From Eumeta japonica (Eukaryota; Arthropoda; Insecta; Lepidoptera; Psychidae): 64,000 nt of DNA. The position numbers were made by a program, and so were the translations under genes. Below the pieces are notes generated by a model. That model searched no databases, was not told the origin of the DNA, and saw nothing but the letters and a program-made list of their open reading frames with translations. Shown one piece after another: positions 35,951-47,814 of this stretch. Position 1 is the stretch's first letter, and every line of letters starts with the position of its first letter. Where the stretch lies: positions 1 to 64,000 of the forward strand of contig BGZK01000724.1 of assembly GCA_005406025.1 (NCBI GenBank), in the 5' to 3' direction.

Positions 35951-36918
35951 TCAGTTCCGGTTGTTCCGCTGTCGCGATCGGTCGCTTTCGGTCCAGTCCC
36001 CTGGGCCACCCGTTTAGTTTAGTGTGTTACTGCGTGTCAGTGTTCCTTCGAGCCGCGTTCCGTAGTATCGGGCTCCACGCGTGTACGAGTGTGTGGGGTG
36101 CCGCGCAGTGTAAACCGCGCAGCGGCAGTTAAGCGACGGGCGTCCGTCCCGGCGACAAGCTCCGGCTACCCTGACGTCTGTACGCCAAGCCCGCACACGG
36201 TTTCTGCGCCTAGGGAGCGCTCCCGTAGTTTTCACACTCCAATACAGATCGCCATTTTAGTTATTTCGCGTGTTTTTACGCGCGTAAATGGTTTACCATT
36301 AACTACGTGAGGGCGACCGCTTGTTGACCAGCAGCATCCTTTGGGGACGGGTTCGCTCAGAGTCACGGCTAGCGGTCAAACTCCGTTATTGATGGTTTAA
36401 TCCATTCCGAAGTAAATTCAGTTCTGTTTACCTTACGTCTTTACGTAACAGTTATAGGTCATTTTTGTGAATTTTAACTTTAAATTCAGTGATTCAAGGG
36501 CATATGCCCTCAACCGGAACCGTTAGTTTTATAACCACCTTTCGCGGTTTTTTGCCACCCCCCTCAACTACTCGCTTTTTCAAGCGTCGTCTATTTTGAT
36601 AAATATTATACTCTTTAATAGGTAGTTTTAGTTATTTTTGCCTCTTTCCGGGGCAACACATTCACCCGGACGTTATTGTTACGTCGTAGTAACCCGGAAG
36701 GGTTTCCTGACCTTTGCGCCGTTGGCACTCTCTAGTACCTTCTGGTCGCTTAGATGAAGTCTGAAAAGCCTACGGGCTAAAGGCAAGCGCCTTAATGCTT
36801 CAGGGGGTTTTTAGTACGTGAGAGTCGGACACACCTCGTGCGTCCGGGCGCACGGACTGTCCTTAATGGATTTTTGCCCTCCTTGCCCTTCGCACGGGCA
36901 GAAATACAAAAAAAAAAT
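35951..36918 (+). mobile_element. Poly(A)-tailed ~970-bp retroposon with target-site duplication
   Basis: The GC-richer block starts tcagttccggttgttccgct and ends cacgggcagaaatacaaaaa with an A-run. It is flanked by near-identical direct repeats, cttgagtcgc (35941-35950) and cttgagttgc (36919-36928). That is the signature of target-primed insertion of a polyadenylated RNA. It has no long open frame; the short frames on both strands look incidental. It could be a non-autonomous or internally deleted LINE made mostly of 5' and 3' UTR, or a retrocopy of a non-coding RNA. It ends about 250 bases before the RFC3 start codon. Confidence 0.65.
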
Positions 36919-37100
36919 CTTGAGTTGCCTTTGGTTATATCCAAAAGGGAAAACAAAACATTAATTAAATTATATAATTACTGTAAAAAAATATTCTGTG
37001 TCGTAATGATTGTTGCTAAATCTAAAAATGTTTTTGTTAAATCACGTATGTAGACTAAAGAATTATGATTGAAGGATTGATTGACATTAGGATTGTTAAA

Positions 37101-37108
37101 TTTGGCGC
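37101..37108 (+). promoter_or_regulatory. E2F-type site upstream of RFC3
   Basis: TTTGGCGC is a perfect match to the E2F consensus TTTSSCGC, 65 bases before the ATG. E2F control is well known for replication genes in animals, so position and gene function agree. No TATA box is evident. Confidence 0.55.
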
Positions 37109-37172
37109 GTATATTTGGCATGTATTTTAGTTGTGTTTTACATTATTTAGTGTATTAAAATTATTCTTTAAT

Positions 37173-38240
37173 ATGAGTCTTTGGGTAGATAAACATAGAC
37201 CGAAAGATTTTATGAAGTTGGATTTTCACAAGGAGCAAGCGACACGTTTGAAAAATTTATTGCAACAAAGTGATTTTCCACATTTGCTGATTTACGGTCC
37301 GTCCGGAGCCGGCAAAAAGACGCGTGTCATGTGTTTATTACGCGAATTGTACGGTTCTGGAGTTGAAAGACTTCGTCAAGAAAGTATGACATTTACTACA
37401 CCTTCCAACAAAAAAATCGAGATTATGACGGTGAGCAGCAATTATCACATTGAAGTTAATCCTACTGACGTCGGTGTTCACGACCGGGTAGTTATAATGG
37501 ATCTTGTAAAAAATGTAGCTCAAACTCATCAAATAGACGCTTCAGGGCAACGAGAATTCAAAGTGGTTATTTTAAACGAAGTAGATGACCTAACTAAGGA
37601 TGCCCAACATGCGTTACGACGCACAATGGAGAAATATGTCGCTACTTGTCGGCTCATACTAATTGCAAACTCTATATCTCGAGTGATTCCAGCCATTAGG
37701 TCACGTTGTCTGACCATAAGAGTTTCTGCACCAACAGAAACTGAAATTGTTTCAGTTCTCTATTCAGTATGTAAAAGAGAAGGTCTGTCCTTACCGTCAG
37801 AATTAGCAGTAAGGATAGCTAAGGCTTCAGATCGGAATTTACGTAGAGCATTGCTCATGTGTGAGGCTTGTAAAGTTCAACAATACCCGTTTACTCCTGA
37901 CCAAAAAATAACAGAACCAGATTGGCAGGTGTTTATTAGAGACACTGCATCTATGATTTTATCGGAACAGACTCCAAAAAAATTAGGTGAAGTCAGACAA
38001 AGACTGTATGAGTTATTAATACATGGGATTCCTCCTGATATGATCTTTGTTGGTTTATTGCGAGAAATAGTTCGTAATTGTGATATGACATTAAAATGTC
38101 AAGTTGCTAGTAATGCTGCCATGTATGAGCATCGTATGAAGTTAGGAAGTAAACCAATATTTCACCTTGAAGCTTTTATTGCTAAATTCATGGCCATTTA
38201 TAAGAAATTTTTGGAAGAATCATTAGGGGATGCTTTTTAA
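37173..38240 (+). CDS. RFC3: Replication factor C subunit 3 (clamp loader small subunit)
   Basis: A single open exon of 355 codons, close to human RFC3 (356) and the Drosophila RfC38 family. RFC is the five-subunit AAA+ complex that loads PCNA at primer ends in the nucleus. Start chosen at the ATG giving MSLWVDKHRP, the conserved family N-terminus; the frame is open 14 codons further up but that part is not conserved. Walker A GPSGAGKKT at 42-50, Walker B VVILNEVD at 131-138 with Asn replacing the first acid as usual for RFC3, ALRRTME near 147-153, and the SRC arginine-finger motif at 177-179. The C-terminal collar region runs to KKFLEESLGDAF. AATAAA follows at 38284. No intron is present. 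Confidence 0.96.
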   Translation: MSLWVDKHRPKDFMKLDFHKEQATRLKNLLQQSDFPHLLIYGPSGAGKKTRVMCLLRELYGSGVERLRQESMTFTTPSNKKIEIMTVSSNYHIEVNPTDVGVHDRVVIMDLVKNVAQTHQIDASGQREFKVVILNEVDDLTKDAQHALRRTMEKYVATCRLILIANSISRVIPAIRSRCLTIRVSAPTETEIVSVLYSVCKREGLSLPSELAVRIAKASDRNLRRALLMCEACKVQQYPFTPDQKITEPDWQVFIRDTASMILSEQTPKKLGEVRQRLYELLIHGIPPDMIFVGLLREIVRNCDMTLKCQVASNAAMYEHRMKLGSKPIFHLEAFIAKFMAIYKKFLEESLGDAF

Positions 38241-38283
38241 GTACTATGAAGCCAAAATTATTAATGTATTAAAAGTATAATTT

Positions 38284-38289
38284 AATAAA
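38284..38289 (+). terminator. RFC3 polyadenylation signal
   Basis: AATAAA 43 bases after the TAA stop, at a plausible distance for the RFC3 transcript end. Confidence 0.6.
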
Positions 38290-39577
38290 ATCTGTTTTAA
38301 TTTAATATGAGTACTTGAAATCTTACTTTATTATGGAACTTCTAAACTCAGTCAGGTATGATTTAGGTGGAATGGATTATTTATAGTACCTATACATAAA
38401 GTTAGTTTTTGTGGAAACAGTAAATTTCTGAATATTTATTTTATTGATCCAGTAATTTAATATATCTGTCTTTTGACGAGTATTAATTATTTCAGGTGTT
38501 TACAAACTTACAGCGGGGATAATTTTTTTCTCATATTTTTGTGTAGAAGTCGAAAATATATGTAAAAGAAAATCAAGAAAATGTACTTGAAACTATACAT
38601 ATGAATGAAATTGAAATGTCTGTCTGTGATTTTAAAGACATTTTAGCATCATTTTAGGTTCATAGTGTCATTTATATGTATCAAGGATTCTGCATTTATG
38701 TTAAAAACTTTTATCTGTTATGTTAAAAACTGTCTCTTTGTCTGGTGTAATCTTTGAAATGGCTGAACTGATTTTGATGGGACTTTCACTGGATGTGGAA
38801 TATCTATATATAGGTAGTATTGAAGTATATTACATACATTTAATTTTGGAAATATTTAGGGTTTTTGCATGAAAATTTAAAAAACTTATAAAGAGATGAT
38901 GTGATATTTTTTTATTTTTATTTTATCTCAAAGTACACAAAATAGATTACAACCATTTTAAAATTGTATGGAAAGATATGATAAACATACAAGTTGATCT
39001 AGACCGTAATCAATAAATATGTGTATGTAGCATGCTTAGAATTAAATAACAAAATAAACTAAATAAGGAAGAGAAAACAAAATATTTACATAAAATAATT
39101 AAAAAATGAAATAAAGCACACATATAATCCACAATATTGAAACAAGGCACTGTGTTTGAAAGCAAATGTGTCTGTAATCAAACACAGTGACTCGTACAGA
39201 TCATTCGGGTCATTCTGGTTATAGAATTGTAGAAGGACGTATTGTTTTTGTAGATTTGCAATGAAATTATTCTGAATGTTGGAGATTTATGAAGAGTAGC
39301 GATATTAATAATATATGTGAGTCTATCAAGAAGTCCAATTTTGTGCAGACAAATTAGATCTATTTCCTTTAAGACGTGTTTCCAGTGATTGTATTTTAAA
39401 CGCAGAGCATCTTTGAGAATAATCATTGAAGGAGCGGCCATGATTCGGAGAAAAAAGACAAGACTGACACACTTTCTTTATACACTTTCAATGTGCTTAA
39501 TATAAGTATTCTAGTGAGGAGACCATATCGAACTACCATATTCCAAATTACTTCTAACAAGGCTATAATATATACTT
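38290..39577. other. Intergenic with repeat traces
   Basis: A/T-rich. 38720-38810 reads aaatggctgaactgatttt then gatgggactttcactgg, typical of a common lepidopteran dispersed repeat. No gene. Confidence 0.4.
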
Positions 39578-39885
39578 AAAAACTGGCCAAGAGCATATTG
39601 GACCATGTTCATTATAGGGTTCTGAAGCCATTATTACAATGAAATACACTACATACAGATGGAAAAAGTATCAACATTGTTACACTTTTTCCACATTTCT
39701 CGCACAGAATAGTTATAAGCACTTTAATTGCCTATAACTAGAAAAACAAGTAGGTATGTTGACTATTACTATTAAAAGTGTAACTGAAGAGAATCAGCAA
39801 AAGAGCATATCTTTATGGCATTTACATTCTTTTGTTTAGAACTGTGGTTTTTCAGCAATGACTCAAAAATAGTTTATCGGACTAT
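39578..39885 (+). repeat. Dispersed repeat copy C (three-copy family)
   Basis: Starts aactggccaagagcatattg and parallels 17325-17640 through gccattattacaatgaaat, cactttttccacatttctcg and gcctataactagaaaaacaag. Non-coding. Confidence 0.65.
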
Positions 39886-40224
39886 GTACAAAATAATTTT
39901 TCTTCAAAGTATTTATTAACCATTTTACCTTCATTGTTTTCTTCATATTCTTGAATATAGGGTTTAGAAAGTAGAGCATGAACACACAATTTCTGCAGAT
40001 TTCGGAGCAATTATTTCTGAAATTATTCATGTAATCAAAAAAATTGCTCAGAGACATTAAATTGTTTTTAAAAGAACTTTTGAAATATGTGGCACTCGTT
40101 GATGTTTGCATAAAATTTTTTTTTTTCAGCTTCTGTTACATGTATGGTGTGCTTGCCTAGAAATATTTATTTTTGTTATTTAACCACCAAACTAAGTAAC
40201 AGCTTATACAAGACATCTACACTA

Positions 40225-40345
40225 TAAATTTCATCAATGTATGTCTCATAGTTTTTGAATAAAATGCCTGTAACATACAGATGGACAGACATGAAACTAT
40301 AAGGGTTCCATTTTTGCCATTTTAGCTTCAAACCCTAAAAACTGT
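40225..40345 (+). repeat. Terminal piece of a common lepidopteran repeat
   Basis: Contains gatggacagacatgaaacta, then taagggttccatttttgcca and caaaccctaaaa. This resembles the right end of a very abundant lepidopteran repeat whose other end type is seen near 49375. Flanking sequence, 39886-40224 and 40346-41298, shows nothing else recognised. Confidence 0.5.
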
Positions 40346-41298
40346 AATACTTTTTGAATTCTATTGTACACCTGGCGACGAGTTCAAGCAGCATATTAGG
40401 CTTTTTGTGATGTAGTTATAATGTGGCCATAAGGTGCTTATCATCAAAGAGAATTTCAAGATCCTTAACTACAAATTTATGTTACAGTTTAGAAATTGAA
40501 AGTTTATTCATAAATTATTTTGTTAATTTTTTGAGTAAAAGAAATTACAAAGCACTTGTTAATATTAAGACCAAGTTATTTGTTGAGCACCACGCACAGC
40601 ACATCCAAATTTTTGATTGAAATTGAATTAAAGGTAGAACCAGAACTGTGATTGAGAGTGGGACCAAGATTTAAGTTGAGGTGTGAGCAGGAATGGTATT
40701 TGGATCATAGTGGATACACATTTATATAAAATACTTCATTTATTAGCTTGCTATAAAATTTTGGTGATATTATACTTTATGACAATACAAATGGCAAGCT
40801 TTCTGAAAAAAAAAACTAGTGATTCATTATCATTATCTCTGAGTGAAACAAATTACTAATATTTCCTTTTGGTTTCATCTGCATATTTGTATATTATTCT
40901 GAATCTAAAAATTGTGTCATGTATATAAAGCTACACTAAGTCTAGCCATGACTTAGTGGAATTGAAACTGAATATGGGATAGGAGTGGAATTAAGAGCTA
41001 GGACTTAATCCGAAATTTAGAGTAGGATCAGAATTGGGGTTGACAGCGAGATGCGTCAATATAAAAAATGAAAGAATTCATTCGATCGGCGAGTTGCTTC
41101 AAAAGAAATAAATGGTAATTGCTACATTATCCTTCAGATTTCAAAGATGTGAAAGTGGGAAATCTGTCAAGCCTCATGGGTAAGGTTTTCTCTTTCCTTT
41201 TTCCTCAAAATGTATTTTTTTCCTTTTGGTGCCACTCAGTATTGGTACATTTTGGTAAAGGGCGTGTGGAAAACTGCTAAAATATAATATTTTGTCTA

Positions 41299-41890
41299 AT
41301 GATACATTACATACATGAAACAAAAAAAAAATCTAAGATACTAATGACCATGCAGACCATCCCTAAAATTTCTCACTATTTAATAGATGTGTTTTTGAGC
41401 TCATCGAGTTCTAAAATATGGTTTTCTAAATTTATGAGCTTTTCAAGCTTAGAAATTCAAAAGATAGTTGACCCTGCAGACCATTCTGAAAATCTTTCTA
41501 CTTTTGAGCTCAATGTTTTCAGAGATACTAGCAATAAATTATTGAACTTTGAGCTTATAATATTGCTTTCATTGTTTTTTTCCAGCTCTCTGAGCCTCAA
41601 AATACAGTTATAATAGGTTTTGAGTTCATAGAGTTAAAATAACTTTTTTTTAAATTTTTTGCTATGAAAATTAATTAAAATAAAAAAGAGATTACTGTTT
41701 TCAGTCCGAAATTCAAGTTTTCACCAGATCTTGATGTTTCAGGGTCCTAGGGATTTATGCGTGCGTGCGAGCTTGCGGGCTCTTCTTTCGGGCGTGCGTG
41801 TGTATGTCAACGTTTGAACAGATTAACCGATCAAAACACAGTTTGCGACATTCGAAAGTGGTGCATTCGACAAAACTTTCTGAAACGTTG
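41299..41890. repeat. Dispersed repeat with internal sub-repeats and a GTGC-rich run
   Basis: 41390-41640 repeats the theme gagcttttcaagcttagaaa / gagctcaatgttttcagaga / gagcttataat, giving an apparent 104-codon frame that is low-complexity Ser/Leu. 41695-41815 continues as gttttcagtccgaaattcaa, ggtcctagggatttatgcgt and a gcgtgcgagcttgcggg run. A related block is at 43020-43130. Confidence 0.5.
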
Positions 41891-42043
41891 AACTAATTCC
41901 GCCTGGTAATTTTTTAGAAATAAGTTTTAGAGTACTCCACTGATTAATATTAAAATCTAATCGGCTATTTTCCCCAAACAGTTGTATTAATTGCTGCAAA
42001 CGTCATTAAAAGCTAGTAACGCATTATTGATTTCTCTGGGATT

Positions 42044-42592
42044 GCCGGTGTCCATGGGCGGCGGTGACCATTTATTTTCCGATACTCCGCATGTCATTTG
42101 CCCCTTAATAATTCTATAAAAAAATTGGTTGCCTGTAAAGTCGGTATACGGGCGAAAGTTTTACGTGACAACGACTTTGAATGGTAAAATCATTTTAATG
42201 TGAATATTCATTCGTATAGTAGGAAGAAGGATGAAATAATAGTAACAATTTAAAACATTTATTTATACAAAGAATTATATTTAAAACATTAATTTATACA
42301 AAGAATCTCGCACTGAATTTCATATTAACAAAATTTTATTTTTACCTTTACACATACATACGTATTTATATACAAATATACATACAATAACTTGCAATAC
42401 ATTTGCAAGCTATGCACTAATTCTCTAGTGCTGCGCGCGCGGCAGACCGATCATAGTTGAGTGGGAGAGAGACGCAAGGCATTCGGCGGGCCTCTCTCTC
42501 GTTCGGTGACTCATCGTAACGTTACCGAGCGTTACACTTTTTCATAAGTGACTCCCAGCCGCAACCTAATTTAAGACGTTGTCACGTCAAAA
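42044..42592 (+). repeat. Three-copy ~0.5 kb element, copy 2, next to an RTE-like tail
   Basis: 42044-42118 is an RTE-like LINE tail (gccggtgtccatgggcggcg) ending in A-runs. From 42118, ttggttgcctgtaaagtcgg onward is nearly identical to 18376-18660. The right part differs (gcgcgcgcggcagaccgatc; ctcatcgtaacgttaccgag) but matches the inverse of copy 3. It ends gacgttgtcacgtcaaaa near 42592. Confidence 0.72.
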
Positions 42593-42599
42593 TCGTTTA

Positions 42600-43150
42600 A
42601 TTTGTTCAGAGATAGCATTGGAGATTTTTTTAAAAGGTTTTATTTTGATATACTTGAAATTCTATTGATAAATTCCAGATTCTGACCAGCTTGAATAACC
42701 ACGTTAATCGTTGCAAAATGCATCGAAATCGGTTGGTTTGTGCGAAAGATGAAGTTAAGGAAAGATTCGAAAAAAAGTGTTTTTTTAAATATTTTTTATT
42801 AAATTCATGCTGTCTTGATGTTTGGTATTCGGACACCTTTTTTTTTTTTTGGTTAAAAATCTGCATGAAACGTCGCAAAGTAAATTAAAATCGAAAGACG
42901 CGTTTGAGTGATCTCAAACGCGTATCTTCTATCTCGTATTTTATATTTTCGCCGAAATAATAAAAAAATAGCATTCTTTAACTTTCCGCTGTAAAAATCG
43001 AAAAATGTTTATAAATTAGGAAGATGCTGTTTTCAATCCGATTTTCGAAAATCGAGTTTTTGTCAATCTTGACGTTTTATAGTCCTAGTTTCATGGTTAA
43101 TCTCAAAAATAGAATTTTTGTAAACGCGCCCACACACATACCTTTTTTAA
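42600..43150. repeat. Dispersed repeat related to 21115-21720 and 41695-41815
   Basis: Contains gttaatcgttgcaaaatgca, cgaaatcggttggtttgtgc, a foldback at 42896-42924 (agacgcgtttgagtg / ctcaaacgcgtatct), and tgacgttttatagtcctagt. No coding capacity beyond chance frames. Confidence 0.45.
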
Positions 43151-45000
43151 AAAAAGATAAGACCTCGCCACTGTAGCAATTGCAATTAGCGGTTTCCATA
43201 TCAATAACCATAAGGATGTCTCGACGACAAAAGTAACAGCGTCGGAAGCAGAGATAGGCACTTCAAAGATCTGATAAGAAAAAAAGGTTTCTAGAAATCT
43301 CCTAAGAATATTCAAGAAAGAAGATCCTATGACATTTCCGTCATTTCTGATGTTGGGAACATGTTTATGTATTTAGCTCAATGTCTTGTTAAAAGTAAAA
43401 AAAAATTTTTACACTGATCAGACAAGAGAATTCAATTTTCACGGACGACCACGTTAAAATTTACATTCAGACATAATGCCAAAGATGTTCGCTACGCGAA
43501 ACCGACGCGGTTCGCTTGTTAAGTTTTTATTAAACAAGGATAATTTGCTTGCCCTTCCCGATGGCCTCCAAACTAGATGTTTCGAATATCTTCATGTAAA
43601 ATTCAGTTGTACTGTTGTTTAATCGAAAATTCGAAGAGTTGTACATACAGGTCGTTACAACTAGGTAATTTGCTTTTACTTTTACCTTACTTTGTAAACA
43701 AATGGTTCGTATATTTGTAAACTATAACTTTTAAATTGAAAGTAGGTAGGTATTATGGTTGTATAGGTATCAGTGTAATGCCCTACTTCACCCTGCCCTA
43801 ATAAATAAGATAGTAATTAGTTACACAGCCAACAAGGGGCGTATCGCTTGGCTCTGGACACCTGCTAACACATTTCCAATTATTATATTAATATTATCCG
43901 ACAGTGCAAAATGTGTTAATCAGTCTACACATATTAGGTACGTGCATATGACTTATCTGTACGTATACATGCCTAGATGATAAGCCAAATACTTTGAACA
44001 TATAAATTAATTATACAAGTGCCAATAGTTTCGACTATCGGTCTTCTGGGACGCCATGGCGTCAGGATCCGTGGAATAATAGATACCTATTAGTCGCTGT
44101 CGTGTATGACTGCAAAGTAAGAATAACTGATTCCACTGACAATAATAACTAGTATTAGTTATTATTAGGCATTTTGGTATCGAAATACCAAATTTTTTGA
44201 TAAAATAATTTTAAGACTGTCGATTGTCTCGATGATACTTCTTATTGCTATCGCGATCGAAGTGGGCATAATGCCTCCTTGTGGTAGGCACCACTGGCAC
44301 GTTTTCAAAGCGGTCGTCTCGCATCTACGTTTACGTCAACATATGACTATCACATTTATATTCCCCAAGAATTACCATAATTCCCATTTTTCAGGGAATC
44401 ATATTATAAAAGGCATTTGAATCCCGATCTATTTTAAACAGTTTTGTTAAAGTTCTGCCTGCAAACAAGTTGTACCAGAAAATGTAATTGCAGTGCCTAT
44501 ATTATATAATTTGTAAAATTCCATTAGTCTACGAATTTTTTTATTCGCATCTTCAATTTACTCTTTTTGTTTGCGCCCCAATTTTATTTTCTAAGGTTTA
44601 TTTAATCACTACAGTGGACATATATTTGAAATATTATAACGATGAAGACAAAGAATTTATGGTCTTTGACTTTCCATCTTACTCGCCTGTCCCTTCAGTA
44701 TATTTTGAAGACTATTTAAGCATTTTTGTAAACTATTATTTGTCTGTCAATTAAAGTACATTCTTAGGGTGTATGGGAAAAATCTACAATAACACCACAC
44801 ACAATACAATAAATAATTATATGCTTCATTTTATGGCTAAAAGTATGATAATACCGCAAACATTTACAGCTATTTTCATTTTTTATATTCTTCCTTGCAA
44901 AGCGAACGTCTTTAAGTGAACGGGATATAACATAAAGGCTTCTCTGGACCCGAATAGTCCTGCCACTGAAATTTCTATTTTGTTAATATCGCTTAGACGC
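43151..45000. other. Intergenic, nothing firm
   Basis: Mixed A/T-rich DNA. 44130-44170 carries an imperfect palindrome (aataataactagtattagtt). Short frames such as 44488-44754 lack any recognisable domain. Confidence 0.4.
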
Positions 45001-45310
45001 GCGCCCTTATTTTATATCTCACAATAAAATTAAAGGTTGTACAACGAAATCTCTGCGAACGCACGCCGACCCGCCTCAAAGCGAGCGCGGCTAAACGTCT
45101 CGAAGTGACGGGCGCGCAACCGCTCGAACTCAGACAGAACGGCTACGAGCGCGGGCTACCTCTGCATCTCTCAGAGTCTGGGATGGAAGAAGGGGTCTCG
45201 TGGTGTGGTCGCAAACATAAAAAAGCAACCTCCCGTCCCTCCCGCCTCGACCCCGAACTGACGTCTCGCTTCGAGACGAGTCGGTTTCTTTCGTTCAAAT
45301 CGGTTTCTTA
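45001..45310. other. GC-rich island 1, unassigned
   Basis: A sharp rise in G+C in A/T-rich surroundings, with many CpG. Several blocks repeat around gtctcgaagtgacg and a foldback cgtctcgcttcgagacg near 45261-45277. A 68-codon frame (45105-45311) has no recognisable domain. It could be a regulatory island, an untranslated exon or an unrecognised element. Confidence 0.35.
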
Positions 45311-45345
45311 ATAGCTCGATGTTGATAGAGAATTATGGGAATAAG

Positions 45346-45347
<2 letters not shown>

Positions 45348-45383
<36 letters not shown>
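45348..45383. repeat. (TA)n microsatellite
   Basis: Uninterrupted TA dinucleotide run of about 36 bases. Confidence 0.95.
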
Positions 45384-45385
<2 letters not shown>

Positions 45386-45609
45386 GAATAGTGATATTAA
45401 TTAGGCTCATACAAATTCGTAATATCTATCAAAACAAGAAATAAATAAACATCATATAGTTTGGAACACTTAGTTTTGAAATGTAAATTTTTAAAAGACG
45501 TCAGAATTACGAACATGCAGTGCGATGTTTTATTTTTCACATATATTTTTAGTGGTAAACATTGTTGATACGATTTTAATTACGTTAATAAAGTTGCAAA
45601 AAATATCCG

Positions 45610-46260
45610 TAAAGCCCGGGAGTCAGTCCTTTCGTCGCGCTTGCACTGCAACCGCTAGGGTTTGGTCATCACGCTATCGAGTGTGGGGGCGTCGGTCCAC
45701 CCGGTCATCGTGACCGCCATTCAGATTATTTTAGATAGCGTGGATTGTTTTCGCGATTGTACATCCCTTACGTTTCCAGTCCTCTACTCGTAAAGGAAAG
45801 CATCGTGAAGAAAGAGGAGGCAGAATTGTATGTTTTCTTGTGTAGGGCAGCATTTGATTTTCCAACTGCTACGCAATACGCTCAGGTTTGGCAACATTAC
45901 AGCGGGATGCCCGGGATACAGGAGGTAAGGCTTTCCAAATCAGAGTTGATATTTGCCACCGATCGACACCACAGATTTCGGGATATATAGATTCTTGGCC
46001 TGAAGCACCACGGCATGGGAGTCAGCGCAGGCGTTAGGTTCGTTCGACTTGGATAACACGCCCCCTCGTATAGGACTCGAAGAAAGTACGCGTCCCATCC
46101 CAGTGCACCCACGAATATTGTCAAACGCGGTGTTTGCTCGCTGTGTTTGACCGCAGTGGCCGTGCGAGAGACACCACCCTCGAGTCGGGCAGAAGTTCGA
46201 TGATCGGCCTTGGACGTCAACGGAGACGTAATAATTTTCGGAATGAAGGATAATTTTATT
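45610..46260. other. GC-rich island 2, unassigned
   Basis: Contrasts with its flanks. A short plus frame at 45745-45990 reads KESIVKKEEAELYVFLCRAA then PTATQYAQVWQHYSG, followed by a possible donor (caggaggtaagg, 45919-45930). A minus frame at 45897-46277 is also open. Neither product is recognised. It may be an exon of a gene outside the window, or an element. Confidence 0.3.
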
Positions 46261-46974
46261 ATAAAACCCATGGCCAATTACGATGTAATATTTGTACAGC
46301 TTTCGTTAATATCAATAATATTTCACATATCTAGCTTGTACTTTGAAAAACTACACTAAATAGTAAAATGATATAAGTGGGATTTAAAAGAAATTGAAAC
46401 ACTTTCATACCACATTTTGCGCATAATAATAATACTACTTAACAAAAAATTATTTAAGTACTTTTACATGCAGATCTACCATAGTGTATTTGTATTGCAT
46501 TTAGTCTCTAGCTAAAATTTTTTCTATCACATCTGATTTTTAATTTATCGCAAAAATTTATTAACATAATTTCATATAGTTCGTTCGAAAAGATAAAGTA
46601 GCTCCCCTATCTTCGTATGCGCAGGTCGGGCCGAATTTATTCGATTGCGATATTTTAATTATTAAACATACATTTAGAAATTTCGTACGGTAAAAGTAAT
46701 TTTACGGATAGGTACTGATACTGCTACGTTGTATTTGTCACTGTCAAATTAGACACAACTGAGTTATTACATGCAATGGGAGGTTCCAATATAGCACTTT
46801 TAATAACCTCGCACATCACAAAATCAATATAAAAGAAAAATTAAACGTGTAACTATTTACCGATTTTCAAAAATTCTTGGTAGAAAATAAATTATAACCT
46901 GGAGTAATTAACATCAGTACGTTTTATACTTTTGTCATAACTAAGAAGTGAGTATACGACGCGCGCATACAGAA

Positions 46975-47260
46975 ATGGAACAAAAATTCATCGAGCGTAA
47001 CCGGGCGCGGCAAAGCGGCCACTCGCACGGCCAAATCCCCAAAATATAGCATACTTTTATCAGGGTCGCGGCGGGCGAGCGCGCTAAGGCCCGCGCTAGG
47101 GAAAACTTATACAACTTCCGGCTTATTTAGTGCCGCTATTTATGGCCTAGCCCGTAACCTAGATAACAGGAGGGTTTTGTCCGTGCGCTATTACAACTTG
47201 AGATTAATTGTCCGCGATATTGTAAAGGTCTTGCGGCTAACGTCGTCTATTTTGTCGCTT
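46975..47260. other. GC-rich island 3, possible regulatory element
   Basis: Contains cggccaaatccccaaaat (47028-47045), a block close to cggccgaatccccagata at 51208-51225, plus gggtcgcggcgggcgagcgc and tttatggcc. There is no open frame of note. The compact GC-rich block without coding signal in a gene desert fits a conserved non-coding or promoter element, but that is inference. Confidence 0.35.
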
Positions 47261-47649
47261 TTCAAACAGGTAATTTCTTTAAGGTGTTGATATTGTGGAA
47301 ATATATAATGTATTAAAGGATTGTCGCACCGAGTGCTTCATCAGTTAGATTGTTTTAGGTTTCTCCAGGGCAGGGCTGTTGAAGATGTAAATATGGTGTC
47401 GGTTGATTGGTACTAATAAGCTGAATATTAGTTTTGGTTAACGCAGTTACTCATCATTTGCATTCAGAATTCGACTTCAGCCATTTTTTCTATTATCAAA
47501 TAGTGGAGCGTCAAAATAATTAGCGACAATGCATGAAAGAACGTAATTGGTCAAGTACGTCTATGGGTTTATGGCAATTTTTGAAATACATATTTTTGGA
47601 AAGCACAGATAAGTGATTTCAGATAATAGAGCGAGTGCCGCGTTGGCTC

Positions 47650-47730
47650 GAGTAGCGGTGGCCGAGTGGTCTAGACCGTTAATTTCAAATAAGAAGGTAC
47701 CCACTCCAATTCAGACCGCCGGCGAGTTGA
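47650..47730 (+). repeat. tRNA-derived SINE head, decayed
   Basis: ggtggccgagtggtctag (about 47657-47674) is a good Pol III A box of Leu/Ser tRNA type. The expected downstream B box is degenerate and the cloverleaf cannot be completed, so this is not a functional tRNA. Confidence 0.4.
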
Positions 47731-47814
47731 CTAATATACTTAAATCAAATTAACCTCATTGACTGATGTTTAAATTAAATTAAATTCAGTCGCTACGTAT
47801 ACTTCAATCTAAAC

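Noticed and set aside
36014..36310. Overlapping 73-codon frames on both strands
   Set aside because: They lie in the GC-rich retroposon, where stops are rare; neither has a recognisable domain.
41299..41613. 104-codon frame rich in Ser and Leu
   Set aside because: Produced by internally repeated non-coding sequence of a dispersed repeat.
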